Origin: Porticoccus sp.
Lineage (GTDB): Bacteria > Pseudomonadota > Gammaproteobacteria > Pseudomonadales > Porticoccaceae
Length of the DNA: 43,064 bases
Direction of reading: 5' to 3'
Assembly (NCBI GenBank): GCA_002733125.1
Contig: NVUM01000008.1
Span: forward strand, 23,708-66,771
Shown: positions 1 to 8,413 of the stretch, piece after piece
Layout of the letters: each line of letters opens with the position of its first letter
How positions within the stretch are numbered: position 1 is the first letter of the stretch
Notes under the pieces: model-generated
Seen by the model: the letters and a program-made list of their open reading frames with translations, nothing else
Told to the model about the DNA's origin: nothing
Database searches by the model: none
Translations under genes and position numbers: made by a program

Positions 1-552
1 GACGATCTTCGCGATGGCGGCGCGCAACATTTTGCGGACTGTATCCGTGAATCCCGGTTGCTCAGCCCCGATCTCAAAGTGGAAGTGCTGGTACCTGATT
101 TTCGCGGTCGCATGGAGCCTGCCCTGGCGATTCTTTCCGACACGCCACCGGATGTATTCAATCACAATATGGAAACCGTCCCCCGGCTCTATCGTGAAGC
201 GAGGCCCGGTGCCAATTACCAGTGGTCGCTCAAACTGCTCCGGGAATACAAACGGCTCAACCCCGGTATTCCCACCAAGTCCGGTCTGATGGTGGGGCTC
301 GGTGAAACCAAGGAAGAACTGCTGGCAACGCTGGATGATCTCCGCGCCCATGATGTGGATATGCTGACGGTGGGACAGTACTTGCAGCCCTCCAAAAACC
401 ATCTGCCGGTAGACCGCTTCGTACACCCGGATGAGTTTGCCGAGTATGCCGACTATGCCCGCCGGATTGGTTTCAGCCAGGTAGCCTCCGGCCCGTTGGT
501 GCGATCTTCCTATCATGCGGATAAACAGGCCAGAGGCGAAGATGTCAAATAG
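1..552 (+). CDS. lipA: Lipoyl synthase LipA, C-terminal part (5' end outside window)
   Basis: Radical-SAM enzyme that inserts two sulphurs into protein-bound octanoyl groups to make lipoyl cofactors; cytoplasmic. The frame is open from the first base and gives about 183 residues ending in TAG. Family landmarks are visible: VLVPDFRGR near the start, then [35 protein letters not shown] and the closing [13 protein letters not shown], where the conserved RSSYHA serine ligates the auxiliary cluster in characterised LipA proteins. The N-terminal Cys motifs lie upstream of the window. Only the start is missing; the C-terminus looks complete and intact. A lipB neighbour would be expected upstream (inference). 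Lipoylated GcvH would be one client, but gcvH is not in this window. Confidence 0.97.
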   Translation, partial: DDLRDGGAQHFADCIRESRLLSPDLKVEVLVPDFRGRMEPALAILSDTPPDVFNHNMETVPRLYREARPGANYQWSLKLLREYKRLNPGIPTKSGLMVGLGETKEELLATLDDLRAHDVDMLTVGQYLQPSKNHLPVDRFVHPDEFAEYADYARRIGFSQVASGPLVRSSYHADKQARGEDVK

Positions 553-580
553 CCTCTGGTTTTAAAAGTGGATATAACCC

Positions 581-1375
581 ATGCAACATCCCCGCCTACT
601 CGATATCCGCAATGCCACGGTATTTCGGGATAATAAAAAAGTTTTCGATCGTTTTTCACTGGCGGTTGAGCAGGGCCAGAGTACGGCGATTATCGGTCCC
701 AACGGTGCCGGCAAAAGTACACTGTTAAAGCTGCTGACCCGGGAACTCTATCCGGTAGTGAAAGAGGATTCCTGGGTCCGGATACTCGGTCAGGATCGGC
801 CGGTGCTCTGGGAATTGAGGGAAAAAATCGGCCTAGTTTCTGCCGATCTGCAACAGGGATTTGTCCCGGAAGTCAGCGGTCTGGGCGTTGTGGTATCTGG
901 GCTGCACAACTCCATTGGTCTATTCCACTATCAACAAGTCACGGAGGCGCAACTGGAACAGGGCCGGGCTGTGCTAAAGGAACTGGGGGTGGCTGAACTG
1001 GTCAATCGCCCCTACCGACAGATGTCGACCGGGCAGCAGCGTCGTTGCCTGTTGGGTCGGGCGCTGATTCATCGTCCGGATCATCTGATTCTCGACGAAC
1101 CCACCAGCGGCCTCGACCTGAATGCAACCTATCATTATCTGGACGTCATCAGGCAGCTGGCCCAACAGGGCAAAACCATTCTGTTGGCCACCCATCACAT
1201 CCATGAAATTCCGCCAGAAATCCAGAGGGTAGTATTCATGGCCAACGGTGAAATCGTGGCAGACGGAGCCAAGGAACAACTACTCTCTGATGCAAGCCTC
1301 TCTGAATTATTTGCCATGCCTTTAAAGGTGAGTTTTTCCCAGGGGTTTTATCAGGTCTTGCCAGCTCGTGCGTAG
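581..1375 (+). CDS. ABC transporter ATP-binding protein without a neighbouring permease
   Basis: A 264-residue single-domain ABC ATPase. Walker A is GPNGAGKST near residues 39-47, the signature is the variant MSTGQQRR rather than LSGGQ, Walker B is HLILDEPTSGLD, and the H-loop follows in LLATHHIHE. The overall pattern resembles the ModF/YlmA group of soluble ABC ATPases, which often lack permease partners. It starts 28 bases after lipA and is followed by an FKBP-type isomerase; no membrane component is adjacent. Its substrate or role (transport, or an ModF-like accessory) cannot be told from sequence. The family assignment is firm, the function is not. Confidence 0.9.
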   Translation: MQHPRLLDIRNATVFRDNKKVFDRFSLAVEQGQSTAIIGPNGAGKSTLLKLLTRELYPVVKEDSWVRILGQDRPVLWELREKIGLVSADLQQGFVPEVSGLGVVVSGLHNSIGLFHYQQVTEAQLEQGRAVLKELGVAELVNRPYRQMSTGQQRRCLLGRALIHRPDHLILDEPTSGLDLNATYHYLDVIRQLAQQGKTILLATHHIHEIPPEIQRVVFMANGEIVADGAKEQLLSDASLSELFAMPLKVSFSQGFYQVLPARA

Positions 1376-1419
1376 CCCACCATAATTCTGCCTTTTCGAA
1401 AATCAGGGGTAATCCAACC

Positions 1420-1902
1420 ATGAAAATAAATGATAATTGCGTGGTGACGTTCCACTATTCCATGACCGATGAAGCCGGCGATCTGGTGGAAACGTCCAGA
1501 GAGGGTGAGCCGACCGCTTACCTGCACGGCCATCGCAACATGATCGAGACCCTTGAGGCTGCGATGCTCGGCAAAGAGGCCGGCGAAACATTCACTGTGA
1601 CGCTACCTCCGGAACTGGCTTATGGCCGGCAGCGGTCTCAGAGTGTCATGCGAGTTTCCGCCAAGAATCTGAAGTTTGAGGGAAAGCTTGAACCCGGTAT
1701 GACCGTACCGTTGATGACCAATGAGGGACTGCGCCCGGTTACTGTGGTCAAAGTCGGCAAATTCAACGTGGACATTGACACCAACCATCCGTTGGCGGGC
1801 AAAACCCTGACCTTTGATGTCGAAATTGTTGAAGTCCGTGAAGCAACCCAGGATGAAATCGGTCACGGACACGCCCACGGCGCCGGTGGTCACCATCACT
1901 GA
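1420..1902 (+). CDS. SlyD-like FKBP-type peptidyl-prolyl isomerase (copy 1)
   Basis: A 160-residue FKBP/SlyD-type prolyl isomerase and chaperone, probably cytoplasmic. It begins MKINDNCVVTFHYSMTDEAG, has the FKBP core (YLHGHRNMIETLEAAMLGK, then PPELAYG), an inserted-flap domain, and the NHPLAGKTLTFDVEIVEVREAT block typical of SlyD. The C-terminus is His-rich (GHGHAHGAGGHHH), as in SlyD proteins that bind nickel or other metals, but shorter than in E. coli SlyD. An AGGGG-like ribosome site lies about 11 bases before the ATG. A second, same-length homologue is encoded at 14725-15207; the two differ considerably, so they are old paralogues rather than a recent duplication. Confidence 0.92.
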   Translation: MKINDNCVVTFHYSMTDEAGDLVETSREGEPTAYLHGHRNMIETLEAAMLGKEAGETFTVTLPPELAYGRQRSQSVMRVSAKNLKFEGKLEPGMTVPLMTNEGLRPVTVVKVGKFNVDIDTNHPLAGKTLTFDVEIVEVREATQDEIGHGHAHGAGGHHH

Positions 1903-1947
1903 GTGGGCATACCCCTGACACCGGATAGAATCAATACTCCCGACGGT

Positions 1948-1980
1948 CCCGGGCATTACCTCCAGTAATGCCGGGTTTCT
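1948..1980 (+). terminator. Rho-independent terminator after the SlyD-like gene
   Basis: GGCATTAC at 1952-1959 pairs with GTAATGCC at 1965-1972 around a five-base loop. Outer C/G pairs extend the stem after one mismatch, and TTTCT follows. The T-tract is short, so it is weak to moderate. It lies between the convergent SlyD-like gene and the porin gene. Confidence 0.6.
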
Positions 1981-2059
1981 GGGGCCCGGAGGTCGCTTCG
2001 AGCTGCAACACCTTGTGGCAGATATTTTGAATTAGCAGTGTCCTGATCAAGTTCTGATA

Positions 2060-3238
2060 TCAGTAGTACTGCAAAATTAATCCCAGTGAAACAATGTCGG
2101 TATCCATGCCGGCGTAACCGCTGGCATTGGCATCACCTGTAACATAGTGAAGGTTGACGGTTGCCTTGTAGCCGTTGATGACGTAATTCAGGCCCCATTC
2201 GGTAGTGTCGCTCGTGTCGGCATCGTCCGGGTCATTTTTCATGTAGCGAACATAGGGCTGAAACTGCCCAAAGCCGATTTTTTGCGGGAATAAATAACCT
2301 GTCGTGGCAAAGTAGGAGTCACCTTTGAAAAGGCAGAAACATTCATCCAGTCCATCAGTGGGTGGTGATGCGAATGTGAAATCCCCGTCCATATTCTTGT
2401 AGCCTGCCTCAAAGGTCACTACCCCCCGGTTGTCCAGCACGGTTTCAGAAAAGATATCAAAGGCAAAGCCTGTAAAGTCGCCGGGATCCTGCCTGCTTCC
2501 CGTGCTGTCTTTCTGACTTTGAAAAGTCAGTGCTGCCGTCAGCAGGTCGCCGGCTTTGCCATAGTGTGTGGCTGCGGTGTAGTAGCCCACCAATGGCTCC
2601 ACATTGAGAAAATTATAGGCAATTCGGCCTGCATACAGCAGATGATCGTCGGTGTTACCGTGGTCGTCGGTGCCCTCAAAAATACCCGCCAGGTACTGTA
2701 CTTTGTCAATGGCACCAAAGACGACGGCACCCTCGCTGCGGCCGAGCCGTCCGGCCGGACCATCGTAATCTGACGGGAACAGGGGTTGACGATACTGGTT
2801 CCAGCTCATGCCGGTGTAGGGGCCGTTCAGTCCGGGCCGGTCGGTGGGAACCAGTGTGCGGCCAATCCAGAGGTTAAACTTCGGATCGAGATCAAACTGC
2901 AGGATCGCATCAATGATCATGACGGAGTCGCCTTCATACTTCTCGGTGTTGATGCTGAATTTCAAGTGTTCGCTGAGCTGTCCGGCGATGTACAGCCGCA
3001 TACTGTCCATCGTGAATTCATTGCTGCCGTCAGTGGCACTGTTTCTGGTGGTGTGCTGCATGCGTATACCACCACCGAGACTGACCCAGAGCGTATCGCT
3101 GTGTGCCGCCTTTAGCCCGGCATAGGCGGGCAGCGTGGTAAAGCTGGCCAGCAGAGAGAGCACTACAAAGGCTGCGTGACTTTTGTGTTTTACACGATTT
3201 TGGCGTGCGCGACGCCACCAGGCATTTTTGATTGCCAT
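2060..3238 (-). CDS. Phosphate-selective porin O/P-like outer-membrane protein
   Basis: A 392-residue outer-membrane beta-barrel candidate. The long basic N-region followed by a hydrophobic stretch ending in LPAYA gives a signal peptide cleaved near residue 41. The mature part has alternating amphipathic strands, features such as GGGIRMQHTT, LKFSINTEKYEGDSVMI, LWIGRTLVPTDRPGLNGPY and YAGRIAYNF, and ends in LGLILQYY, a terminal aromatic residue expected of barrels assembled by BamA. This matches the Porin_O_P (OprO/OprP-like) family. GGGGAG six bases before the ATG is a strong ribosome site. Substrate specificity cannot be read from sequence: no phosphate-regulated gene is nearby, so anion selectivity is a family label only. 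Confidence 0.8.
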   Translation of the reverse strand: MAIKNAWWRRARQNRVKHKSHAAFVVLSLLASFTTLPAYAGLKAAHSDTLWVSLGGGIRMQHTTRNSATDGSNEFTMDSMRLYIAGQLSEHLKFSINTEKYEGDSVMIIDAILQFDLDPKFNLWIGRTLVPTDRPGLNGPYTGMSWNQYRQPLFPSDYDGPAGRLGRSEGAVVFGAIDKVQYLAGIFEGTDDHGNTDDHLLYAGRIAYNFLNVEPLVGYYTAATHYGKAGDLLTAALTFQSQKDSTGSRQDPGDFTGFAFDIFSETVLDNRGVVTFEAGYKNMDGDFTFASPPTDGLDECFCLFKGDSYFATTGYLFPQKIGFGQFQPYVRYMKNDPDDADTSDTTEWGLNYVINGYKATVNLHYVTGDANASGYAGMDTDIVSLGLILQYY

Positions 3239-3404
3239 GTCTTCTCCCCATTTTTATTGCTGTTATTCTGATCTTGGGATTATATAGGCTGGGTTGCAGC
3301 AAAGACTAATTTACACCCCAGGGATTTTTTTGACTTGCCGACTGAGCGGCAACCTTGTCGCTGGCACTATGAAGCCGTGCTCTCATCTGACAGTGCTTAT
3401 ACAG

Positions 3405-3800
3405 TTATTCAAGGAACACCCTGTCATCACCCAGAAATTCTGGCGCTTGCACCGAAAGTGCCTTGAGCGGCACTGATGACGTAGTCTTTACCCCGTGGGC
3501 TGTCCCTTCCGGTACCTTGATAAAATCCCCGGGACCCACTGCAAACTCCTCTTCACCCAGTCGCATCAATCCGGTTCCCTCGAGGATATAAATCGTTTCT
3601 GTGTGGGCGAGGTGTTTGTGTAAAGGTACAAACTGTTTCACAAACACGATGAAATCCGAAGCATGTCGGTCACTGCTCAGGTTTTCCACGTGGATATTGA
3701 CCAGATTTTCTGGTGGCTGGATATCGGCAATAGACAGTTTGCCAGCATTTGCCTGAATGAAACCCAGCAGTGTCAATGTCAGTACAAAAGGAACTTTCAT
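3405..3800 (-). CDS. Secreted single-domain cupin protein
   Basis: A 131-residue small cupin with a clear signal peptide (MKVPFVLTLTLLGFIQANA), so likely periplasmic. The cupin motifs are visible: PLHKHLAHTETIYILEGTGLM contains the His and Glu metal ligands of motif 1, and GPGDFIKVPEGTAHGV holds the motif 2 His. The fold usually binds a divalent metal; the substrate is unknown. It is transcribed alone, about 108 bases downstream of the small gene at 3909-4259 on the same strand. AGGG about nine bases before the ATG can serve as ribosome site. Confidence 0.78.
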   Translation of the reverse strand: MKVPFVLTLTLLGFIQANAGKLSIADIQPPENLVNIHVENLSSDRHASDFIVFVKQFVPLHKHLAHTETIYILEGTGLMRLGEEEFAVGPGDFIKVPEGTAHGVKTTSSVPLKALSVQAPEFLGDDRVFLE

Positions 3801-3908
3801 AACGAATACCCTGTTTCAAATGGGCCATTTTTCTGTGGTAGCTGAATCCGAACAGGTCGCTGACTGTCAGGGTTGCCCCTGTGATTTGGCCAGCCCAGCC
3901 CGTGTTTG

Positions 3909-4259
3909 TTACTTGTCCTGCCAAATCCGCCTGATGGGTTCACCAAAGTCATCATAAATAATGGTTTCTTTTGGTCGGACTCTGGTGGTTCTGTGAGGTG
4001 ACGGTTTTTTTGGACGCCGGGAGTCCAACGCGGCCAGCACTTCAGGCACGGGTGTGCGTTCGGCCTTTGGCTGATTGAAAAAAACGGTTGGCAAACTCGT
4101 GCAAGCGTTTTCCCGACCGCTGATACCGCGGGGGATCTGTTGTATTTCGCCACCCTGTTTGAGGTAGCTGTCTACCTGTTGCTGCAGTTGGCGACGAAGT
4201 TGCGATTTGGTGGGTAATTTATTCACGGAGCTCGCTTTGTTACAAATAGATGTCCCCAT
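3909..4259 (-). CDS. Small conserved-looking protein with a GGxIxxI motif, function unknown
   Basis: A 116-residue protein whose ATG follows the stop of the PHP gene after one base, so the two are almost certainly co-transcribed and perhaps translationally coupled. A GTG at 4226 would give 105 residues. The N-terminal half is a basic, Gln-rich helix (KLPTKSQLRRQLQQQVDSYL) leading into KQGGEIQQIPRGISG; the C-terminal half is basic and proline-rich, ending EPIRRIWQDK. The 'helix then LxxGGxIxxI' layout recalls the C-terminal part of the RNA-polymerase-binding protein SutA of Pseudomonas, but there is no acidic N-terminus. I treat that as a weak resemblance. It has no signal or membrane segment. 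Confidence 0.72.
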   Translation of the reverse strand: MGTSICNKASSVNKLPTKSQLRRQLQQQVDSYLKQGGEIQQIPRGISGRENACTSLPTVFFNQPKAERTPVPEVLAALDSRRPKKPSPHRTTRVRPKETIIYDDFGEPIRRIWQDK

Positions 4260-4260
4260 G

Positions 4261-5082
4261 TTACCAGTGTTGCCAGACCGGTTGACACTGTTCGGGCAGT
4301 GCTGGAAAGCGACCCAACTCCGCCCAGGGTTGTCCCGGCTGATGAAAGTCTGAGCCACAGGACGCGAGAAGTTGTTTTTGCTGGCAGATAACGGCCAGAT
4401 CTCTGGTGGTGTTGGGCATCTGCTTGCCGGACACCACTTCCATACCCTGGCCGCCGACAGCTATAAAATCGTCCACCAATGCGACCAGTTTGGTGCGGGT
4501 AAGGTCATACTTAATCGGGTGTGCCAGCACTGCTGTCCCGCCCGCATCCCGGATCCATGCCACTATTTGCAGCATATCGGCCCAGCACTGCTTTATATCG
4601 CCCGGCTTGCCGGCTCCGAGGTATTTTTTGAAGGCCTGCTTGAAGTTGTTAACCGCACCGATATTTACCAGATGCTGGGCAAAATGGGGACGGCCCAGGT
4701 TGTCGTTGCCGGCGACGGCAGTGGCTCCAGCCAATGCATCGTGAAATCCTGCCTGTTGCAGTTTCTCGGCAATACGTTCGGCCCTGAGTCGACGGGCATG
4801 TTGCTGAAACCGGACGCCGGCTTGCAGGGCCTCGCTATGGATGTCGACATTGAGGCCCAGAATATGTACACCGATCTTGCGCCATTGGCTGGAAAATTCC
4901 ACGGCTGGAATTACCCGGAGGGGCTGAGCTGTGCAAAGCTCCAGCTGTTGCCAGGCGGCGATGCTGTCGTGGTCGGTAATCGCCAGCACATTGACGCCCG
5001 CCTCAGCAGCCAGATTCACCAGTTCGGTGGGTGATAGGGAGCCGTCGGAGCAGGTGGTGTGGCTGTGCAGGTCAAAAATCAT
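4261..5082 (-). CDS. rnm: PHP-domain phosphoesterase, RNase AM / YciV type
   Basis: A 273-residue PHP-family metalloenzyme. The N-terminus MIFDLHSHTTCSDG carries the HxH metal pair, followed by AITDHDS, then AVEFSS, HILGLNVD, and the late VLAHP and GSDFHQPG motifs, all metal ligands of the family. E. coli YciV (RNase AM) with the same architecture is a 5'-3' exoribonuclease that matures 5' ends of rRNA, and related proteins dephosphorylate 3',5'-nucleoside bisphosphates. The length is normal. It heads a two-gene unit with the small gene at 3909-4259 and is divergent from the SprT-like gene. The assignment to this PHP group is strong; which activity dominates is not visible. Confidence 0.9.
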   Translation of the reverse strand: MIFDLHSHTTCSDGSLSPTELVNLAAEAGVNVLAITDHDSIAAWQQLELCTAQPLRVIPAVEFSSQWRKIGVHILGLNVDIHSEALQAGVRFQQHARRLRAERIAEKLQQAGFHDALAGATAVAGNDNLGRPHFAQHLVNIGAVNNFKQAFKKYLGAGKPGDIKQCWADMLQIVAWIRDAGGTAVLAHPIKYDLTRTKLVALVDDFIAVGGQGMEVVSGKQMPNTTRDLAVICQQKQLLASCGSDFHQPGQPWAELGRFPALPEQCQPVWQHW

Positions 5083-5119
5083 TGTGCGATTATAGCCCGA
5101 GACGGTTTGCGGCTATACT

Positions 5120-5647
5120 GTGCGGATGAAATATATTACCCCAATCAGTGAGCGACAGCGTCTTCAGGTTGTGGAGAGGACGGCTGGCTTCATCCGGCGC
5201 GGCAGCATATTGTTTGACCGGAAATTTGCTGAGATACCGGTAGTCTTTGATCTGAGTGGTGGTACGGCGGGGATGTATCGGGTCAGGGATACCCAGCGGG
5301 TTATTCGCTATAACCCGTGGATTTTCGCCAAATATTTTGATGACAGTATGGCGGTGACTGTGCCCCATGAGGTGGCCCACTATCTGGTGGACTGCCTGCA
5401 CGGTCTCGGCAAGGTGCGGCCCCATGGCGTTCAGTGGCGCGGGATCATGAACGCGTTCGGCGTCGAACCCCGTGCCACCGGGAGCTTTGATCTGGCCGGT
5501 ATTCCGATGCGCCGCCAACGGCGTTTTCCCTATCGCTGTGAGTGTTCCACCCACCAACTGGCCACCCGTCGACACAATAGCGTCCAGCGGGGCGAGGCGC
5601 GCTATCGCTGCCGTGACTGCGGTGAGACACTGACTGCCGCTTCATGA
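5120..5647 (+). CDS. SprT-like zinc metalloprotease-family protein
   Basis: A 175-residue SprT-family protein. The zincin motif HEVAH (VPHEVAHYLVDCLHG) is intact, and the C-terminus carries a zinc ribbon (YRCECS ... YRCRDCG). Bacterial SprT proteins are uncharacterised; the fold is shared with the eukaryotic DNA-protein crosslink protease SPRTN, so a DNA-protein repair role is only an analogy. The start is ambiguous: GTG at 5120 or ATG at 5126. A TATACT hexamer at 5114-5119 sits just before either start and no good ribosome site is visible, so a leaderless message is possible. The stop overlaps the next gene's ATG (ATGA), implying coupling. Confidence 0.88.
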   Translation: MRMKYITPISERQRLQVVERTAGFIRRGSILFDRKFAEIPVVFDLSGGTAGMYRVRDTQRVIRYNPWIFAKYFDDSMAVTVPHEVAHYLVDCLHGLGKVRPHGVQWRGIMNAFGVEPRATGSFDLAGIPMRRQRRFPYRCECSTHQLATRRHNSVQRGEARYRCRDCGETLTAAS

Positions 5648-5916
5648 CCCAGGACTGGGTTGTATACATGATTGAAGCCAGCGATGGCTCGCTCTATACC
5701 GGCATTACCACCGACATCACCCGCCGTTTTAGTGCACACCAGTCGGGCAAGAGTGGTGCTCGTTATTTTCATCGGGGGCGGTGGCCGGTAAGGGTGGCCT
5801 ATACGGAGGGCGCGGATAACCGAAGTGCTGCATCGAAGCGGGAGGCGGCCATCAAAAAACTGTCCCGTTCACAGAAATTACGACTGATCTCTGATCTGCA
5901 GATGAGCTCGCGCTGA
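5644..5916 (+). CDS. GIY-YIG family protein, YhbQ type
   Basis: A 90-residue stand-alone GIY-YIG domain. The motif pair appears as VVYMIEASDGSLYTGITTD, followed by the conserved Arg (ITRRFSAHQSG), the KSGARYF block and a Glu in ASKREAAIKKL. This matches the UPF0213/YhbQ group of small structure-selective or nonspecific nucleases. Its ATG overlaps the stop of the SprT-like gene by four bases, so the two proteins are probably made together; a shared DNA-repair role is inference. It is convergent with ppnP. Confidence 0.9.
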   Translation: MTQDWVVYMIEASDGSLYTGITTDITRRFSAHQSGKSGARYFHRGRWPVRVAYTEGADNRSAASKREAAIKKLSRSQKLRLISDLQMSSR

Positions 5917-5944
5917 GATCGCTATCCGCTGCTGCTCGGTTGCC

Positions 5945-6226
5945 TTATTCGTAGGTGCACAGGTAGGCAGTATCCACGGCTACCTGCAACTGGAAAGTCC
6001 TGTTTGGTGACACCTCGAAGCTATCTCCGGGTTTAAAGGTCTGCCAGACATCCTGATCCGGCAGTTTTACTGTCAGTGCGCCGCTGATTACCGTCAGGGT
6101 TTCCTTTTTATTGGGACAGAATTCGTGTTCACCGGGGGCCATGACACCCACCGTGGCAGGCAGGGTTTCGGTCTGGAAGCCGATAGAGACTACTTTGCCA
6201 CCAAAATATTCATTGACTTTAAACAT
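5945..6226 (-). CDS. ppnP: Pyrimidine/purine nucleoside phosphorylase PpnP
   Basis: A 93-residue single-domain cupin of the UPF0345/YaiE family. In E. coli, PpnP splits several nucleosides with phosphate into base and ribose-1-phosphate. The family pattern is clear: [17 protein letters not shown] at the start, [26 protein letters not shown] in the middle and [20 protein letters not shown] near the end. Length is exactly that of the family. It is a monocistronic minus-strand gene with no strong ribosome site visible before the ATG. Confidence 0.95.
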   Translation of the reverse strand: MFKVNEYFGGKVVSIGFQTETLPATVGVMAPGEHEFCPNKKETLTVISGALTVKLPDQDVWQTFKPGDSFEVSPNRTFQLQVAVDTAYLCTYE

Positions 6227-6320
6227 GGGCTTGCACTCAACAGGTTGGCTGGATAACAGCGTTGTTCACAACGGGCGGCTTTACTGGCCGCTATAGTACC
6301 TGCAGTCGACGACCGATAGA

Positions 6321-7538
6321 ATGCGTGCTTTATGGATTTTTACAGGCGCAACTTTGAACCAGTGGGATGTGATTATTATCGGTGCCGGTGCTGCTGGACT
6401 GATGGCCGCTGTGGTTGCGGGTCAGCGTGGGCGCAGTGTCCTATTGCTGGAGCGGGCCAACAAGGCGGGCAAGAAAATCCTGATGTCGGGTGGCGGCCGT
6501 TGTAATTTCACGAATCTGTATGTGGAGCCGGAGCACTTTCTCTCTGCCAACCCACATTTCTGCAAATCGGCGTTGAGTTGTTATAGCCAGTGGGATTTTA
6601 TCGAGCTGGTGAACAGGCACGGTATTGCCTATCACGAGAAAACCCTCGGCCAGTTGTTTTGTAATAACAGCTCCCGGGATATTCTCGACATGTTGCTGGC
6701 GGAAGCCGAACAGGTCGGGGTGGTGTTGAAAACCGGCATTGATATCCGTGAGGTGACGTCTGACGACAGGTTTCAGGTTGTAACAACCCAGGGGGAGTTG
6801 CGGGCTGACTCACTGGTGGTGGCCTGTGGTGGCCTGTCGGTGCCCACCCTGGGCGGTTCCGACTTCGGCTATCGGCTGGCGAGGCAGTTCGGCCATAGTC
6901 TGGTCCCATTGCGGCCAGCACTGGTGCCCTTTACCTTTACCGACGGATTTAAACTGCTGTCGGAGAAACTCTCCGGTTTGTCAGTGCCCGTCCGTGTCTC
7001 GGCGGGTGGACAGTCGTTTCTGGAAAATATGCTCTTTACCCACCGGGGACTGAGCGGTCCGGCGGTGCTGCAGATTTCCAGTTACTGGCGCGAAGAGCAA
7101 ACGATACAGGTCGACCTGTTGCCACATATCGACGCCCGGCAGTGGTTGCTCGAATTGAAAACAGAACAGCCGAAGGCGCTGTTGCGCACGCTGTTGTCCC
7201 AATCGTTGCCCCGCAAACTGGTGCGGGAGCTGGAGGGGCTTTGGTGGCCGGAACATGCTGGCAAGCCGTTGGCAGAGTGGCCAGATCACTTGTTGGCATC
7301 GGTTGCAGGCAACCTGCAGGGTTGGTCGTTGAAGCCTGCGGGTACGGAGGGCTACCGGACTGCGGAGGTGACCCTGGGGGGAGTGGATACGCGCGAGATT
7401 TCTTCTAAAACCATGGAGAGTCAACGTCAGTCGGGTCTGTTTTTTGTGGGAGAGGTGCTTGATGTGACCGGTCATTTGGGCGGTTTCAATTTCCAGTGGG
7501 CCTGGGCATCGGGTGCCGCTGCCGGTCGAGTTGTTTGA
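6321..7538 (+). CDS. HI0933/YhiN-family NAD(P)/FAD-dependent oxidoreductase
   Basis: A 405-residue flavoprotein of the HI0933-like (BaiN/YhiN) family. The FAD-binding Rossmann motif DVIIIGAGAAGLMAA follows the start; KKILMSGGGRCNFTN, LVVACGGLSVPTLGGSDFGYRLA, FTHRGLSGPAVLQIS and the C-terminal GLFFVGEVLDVTGHLGGFNFQWAWASG are all family hallmarks. The substrate is not known for this group. ATG at 6321 adds about 11 residues before the usual N-terminus; a TTG at 6354 (LNQWDVIIIG) would give the more typical start, and neither has a strong ribosome site. It is followed after some 20 bases by the DUF2288 gene. Confidence 0.9.
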   Translation: MRALWIFTGATLNQWDVIIIGAGAAGLMAAVVAGQRGRSVLLLERANKAGKKILMSGGGRCNFTNLYVEPEHFLSANPHFCKSALSCYSQWDFIELVNRHGIAYHEKTLGQLFCNNSSRDILDMLLAEAEQVGVVLKTGIDIREVTSDDRFQVVTTQGELRADSLVVACGGLSVPTLGGSDFGYRLARQFGHSLVPLRPALVPFTFTDGFKLLSEKLSGLSVPVRVSAGGQSFLENMLFTHRGLSGPAVLQISSYWREEQTIQVDLLPHIDARQWLLELKTEQPKALLRTLLSQSLPRKLVRELEGLWWPEHAGKPLAEWPDHLLASVAGNLQGWSLKPAGTEGYRTAEVTLGGVDTREISSKTMESQRQSGLFFVGEVLDVTGHLGGFNFQWAWASGAAAGRVV

Positions 7539-7561
7539 TGTGTGTTAAAGGTATTTGAGTG

Positions 7562-7849
7562 ATGATAGAACGCGAAGAGCTGATGCAGGAGACGGCAAAA
7601 ATTCCCTGGCAGGAATTGCAGCGTTTTTTTGCCAATGGCTCCACTATTTATGTGTCACCGGAGCTGGATTTGATCGAGGTTGCCTGGGCAATCTGCCAGG
7701 ATAATAAAACCTGTGTTCAGGACTGGCTGGCGGTCGGTCAGGTGGGGCAGGTGACCGATCAGCAGGCAATGAAGTGGCTGGAAAGTGATGCCCGGGTCTG
7801 GTCGGTGGTGGTAAAGCCCTGGGTGTTGGTGCAGCCGATTTCGGACTGA
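7562..7849 (+). CDS. DUF2288 domain protein
   Basis: A 95-residue protein matching the DUF2288 pattern: helix MIEREELMQETAKIPWQELQ, then FFANGSTIYVSPELDLIEVA and a C-terminal WLESDARVWSVVVKPWVLVQP. Function is unknown. AAAGG ends about ten bases before this ATG; an in-frame GTG immediately upstream (7559) is an equally possible start. It probably shares a transcript with the flavoprotein gene. It is convergent with yaeQ, with only nine bases between the stops. Confidence 0.85.
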   Translation: MIEREELMQETAKIPWQELQRFFANGSTIYVSPELDLIEVAWAICQDNKTCVQDWLAVGQVGQVTDQQAMKWLESDARVWSVVVKPWVLVQPISD

Positions 7850-7858
7850 CCTGCCTGA

Positions 7859-8413
7859 CTAGCTGCTCAGTCGGGCGCGTTGCCAGTACTCAGGGGTGAT
7901 AGTCAGGGTCTGTTCGCTGTTACCTATCCAGATGAGCCCATCCTGGAGGGTTGCCTGGAGGGTCATGTTGCGGTTCACCAGCCCTGCCAACGCCGTGGTA
8001 TTCTCTGGTGAGAGGTAACCGATCGTCAGGTTATCAAAGCGCGCCAGATCACCCTGGATACTTTGCCACCACACGGGAGCTGTCTTGGCGCCATAGGCAT
8101 AAATGATAATCTGTTCGGCGCGGTTTGAACCTTTGCGAATTCGCTTTGCGTCGGGAACCCCGACTTCGATCCACAGACCGATTTCACCATGCAGGTTTTT
8201 CTGCCAGAGATCGGGCTCTGCCTCCGTGGACAATCCTTTGGTGAAATGCAGGTGCTCGCTGGCATTCAGCGCAAATGCCAGCAGCCGGATCATCATTCGT
8301 TCGTCCGTTTCTGACGGATGCCTGGCGAGGGTGAGCGAGTGGGTTTGATAATAGTTGCGGTCCAGATCCGATACCTGCAACTCAACTTTGAAAACGGTTG
8401 CTTTCAGTGCCAT
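7859..8413 (-). CDS. yaeQ: YaeQ family protein
   Basis: A 184-residue YaeQ protein, a family with a PD-(D/E)XK nuclease-like fold. Hallmarks are ALKATVFKVELQVSDLDRNYY at the start, LTLARHPSETDERMMIRLLAFALNA, then PDLWQKNLHGEIGLWIEVG and the strand RAEQIIIYAYG. E. coli YaeQ can complement loss of RfaH effects, but the biochemical role is unsettled. Its start overlaps the end of the tiny pentapeptide-repeat frame at 8404-8538, and it may be translated from the transcript of the Gly-rich gene upstream. Confidence 0.92.
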   Translation of the reverse strand: MALKATVFKVELQVSDLDRNYYQTHSLTLARHPSETDERMMIRLLAFALNASEHLHFTKGLSTEAEPDLWQKNLHGEIGLWIEVGVPDAKRIRKGSNRAEQIIIYAYGAKTAPVWWQSIQGDLARFDNLTIGYLSPENTTALAGLVNRNMTLQATLQDGLIWIGNSEQTLTITPEYWQRARLSS

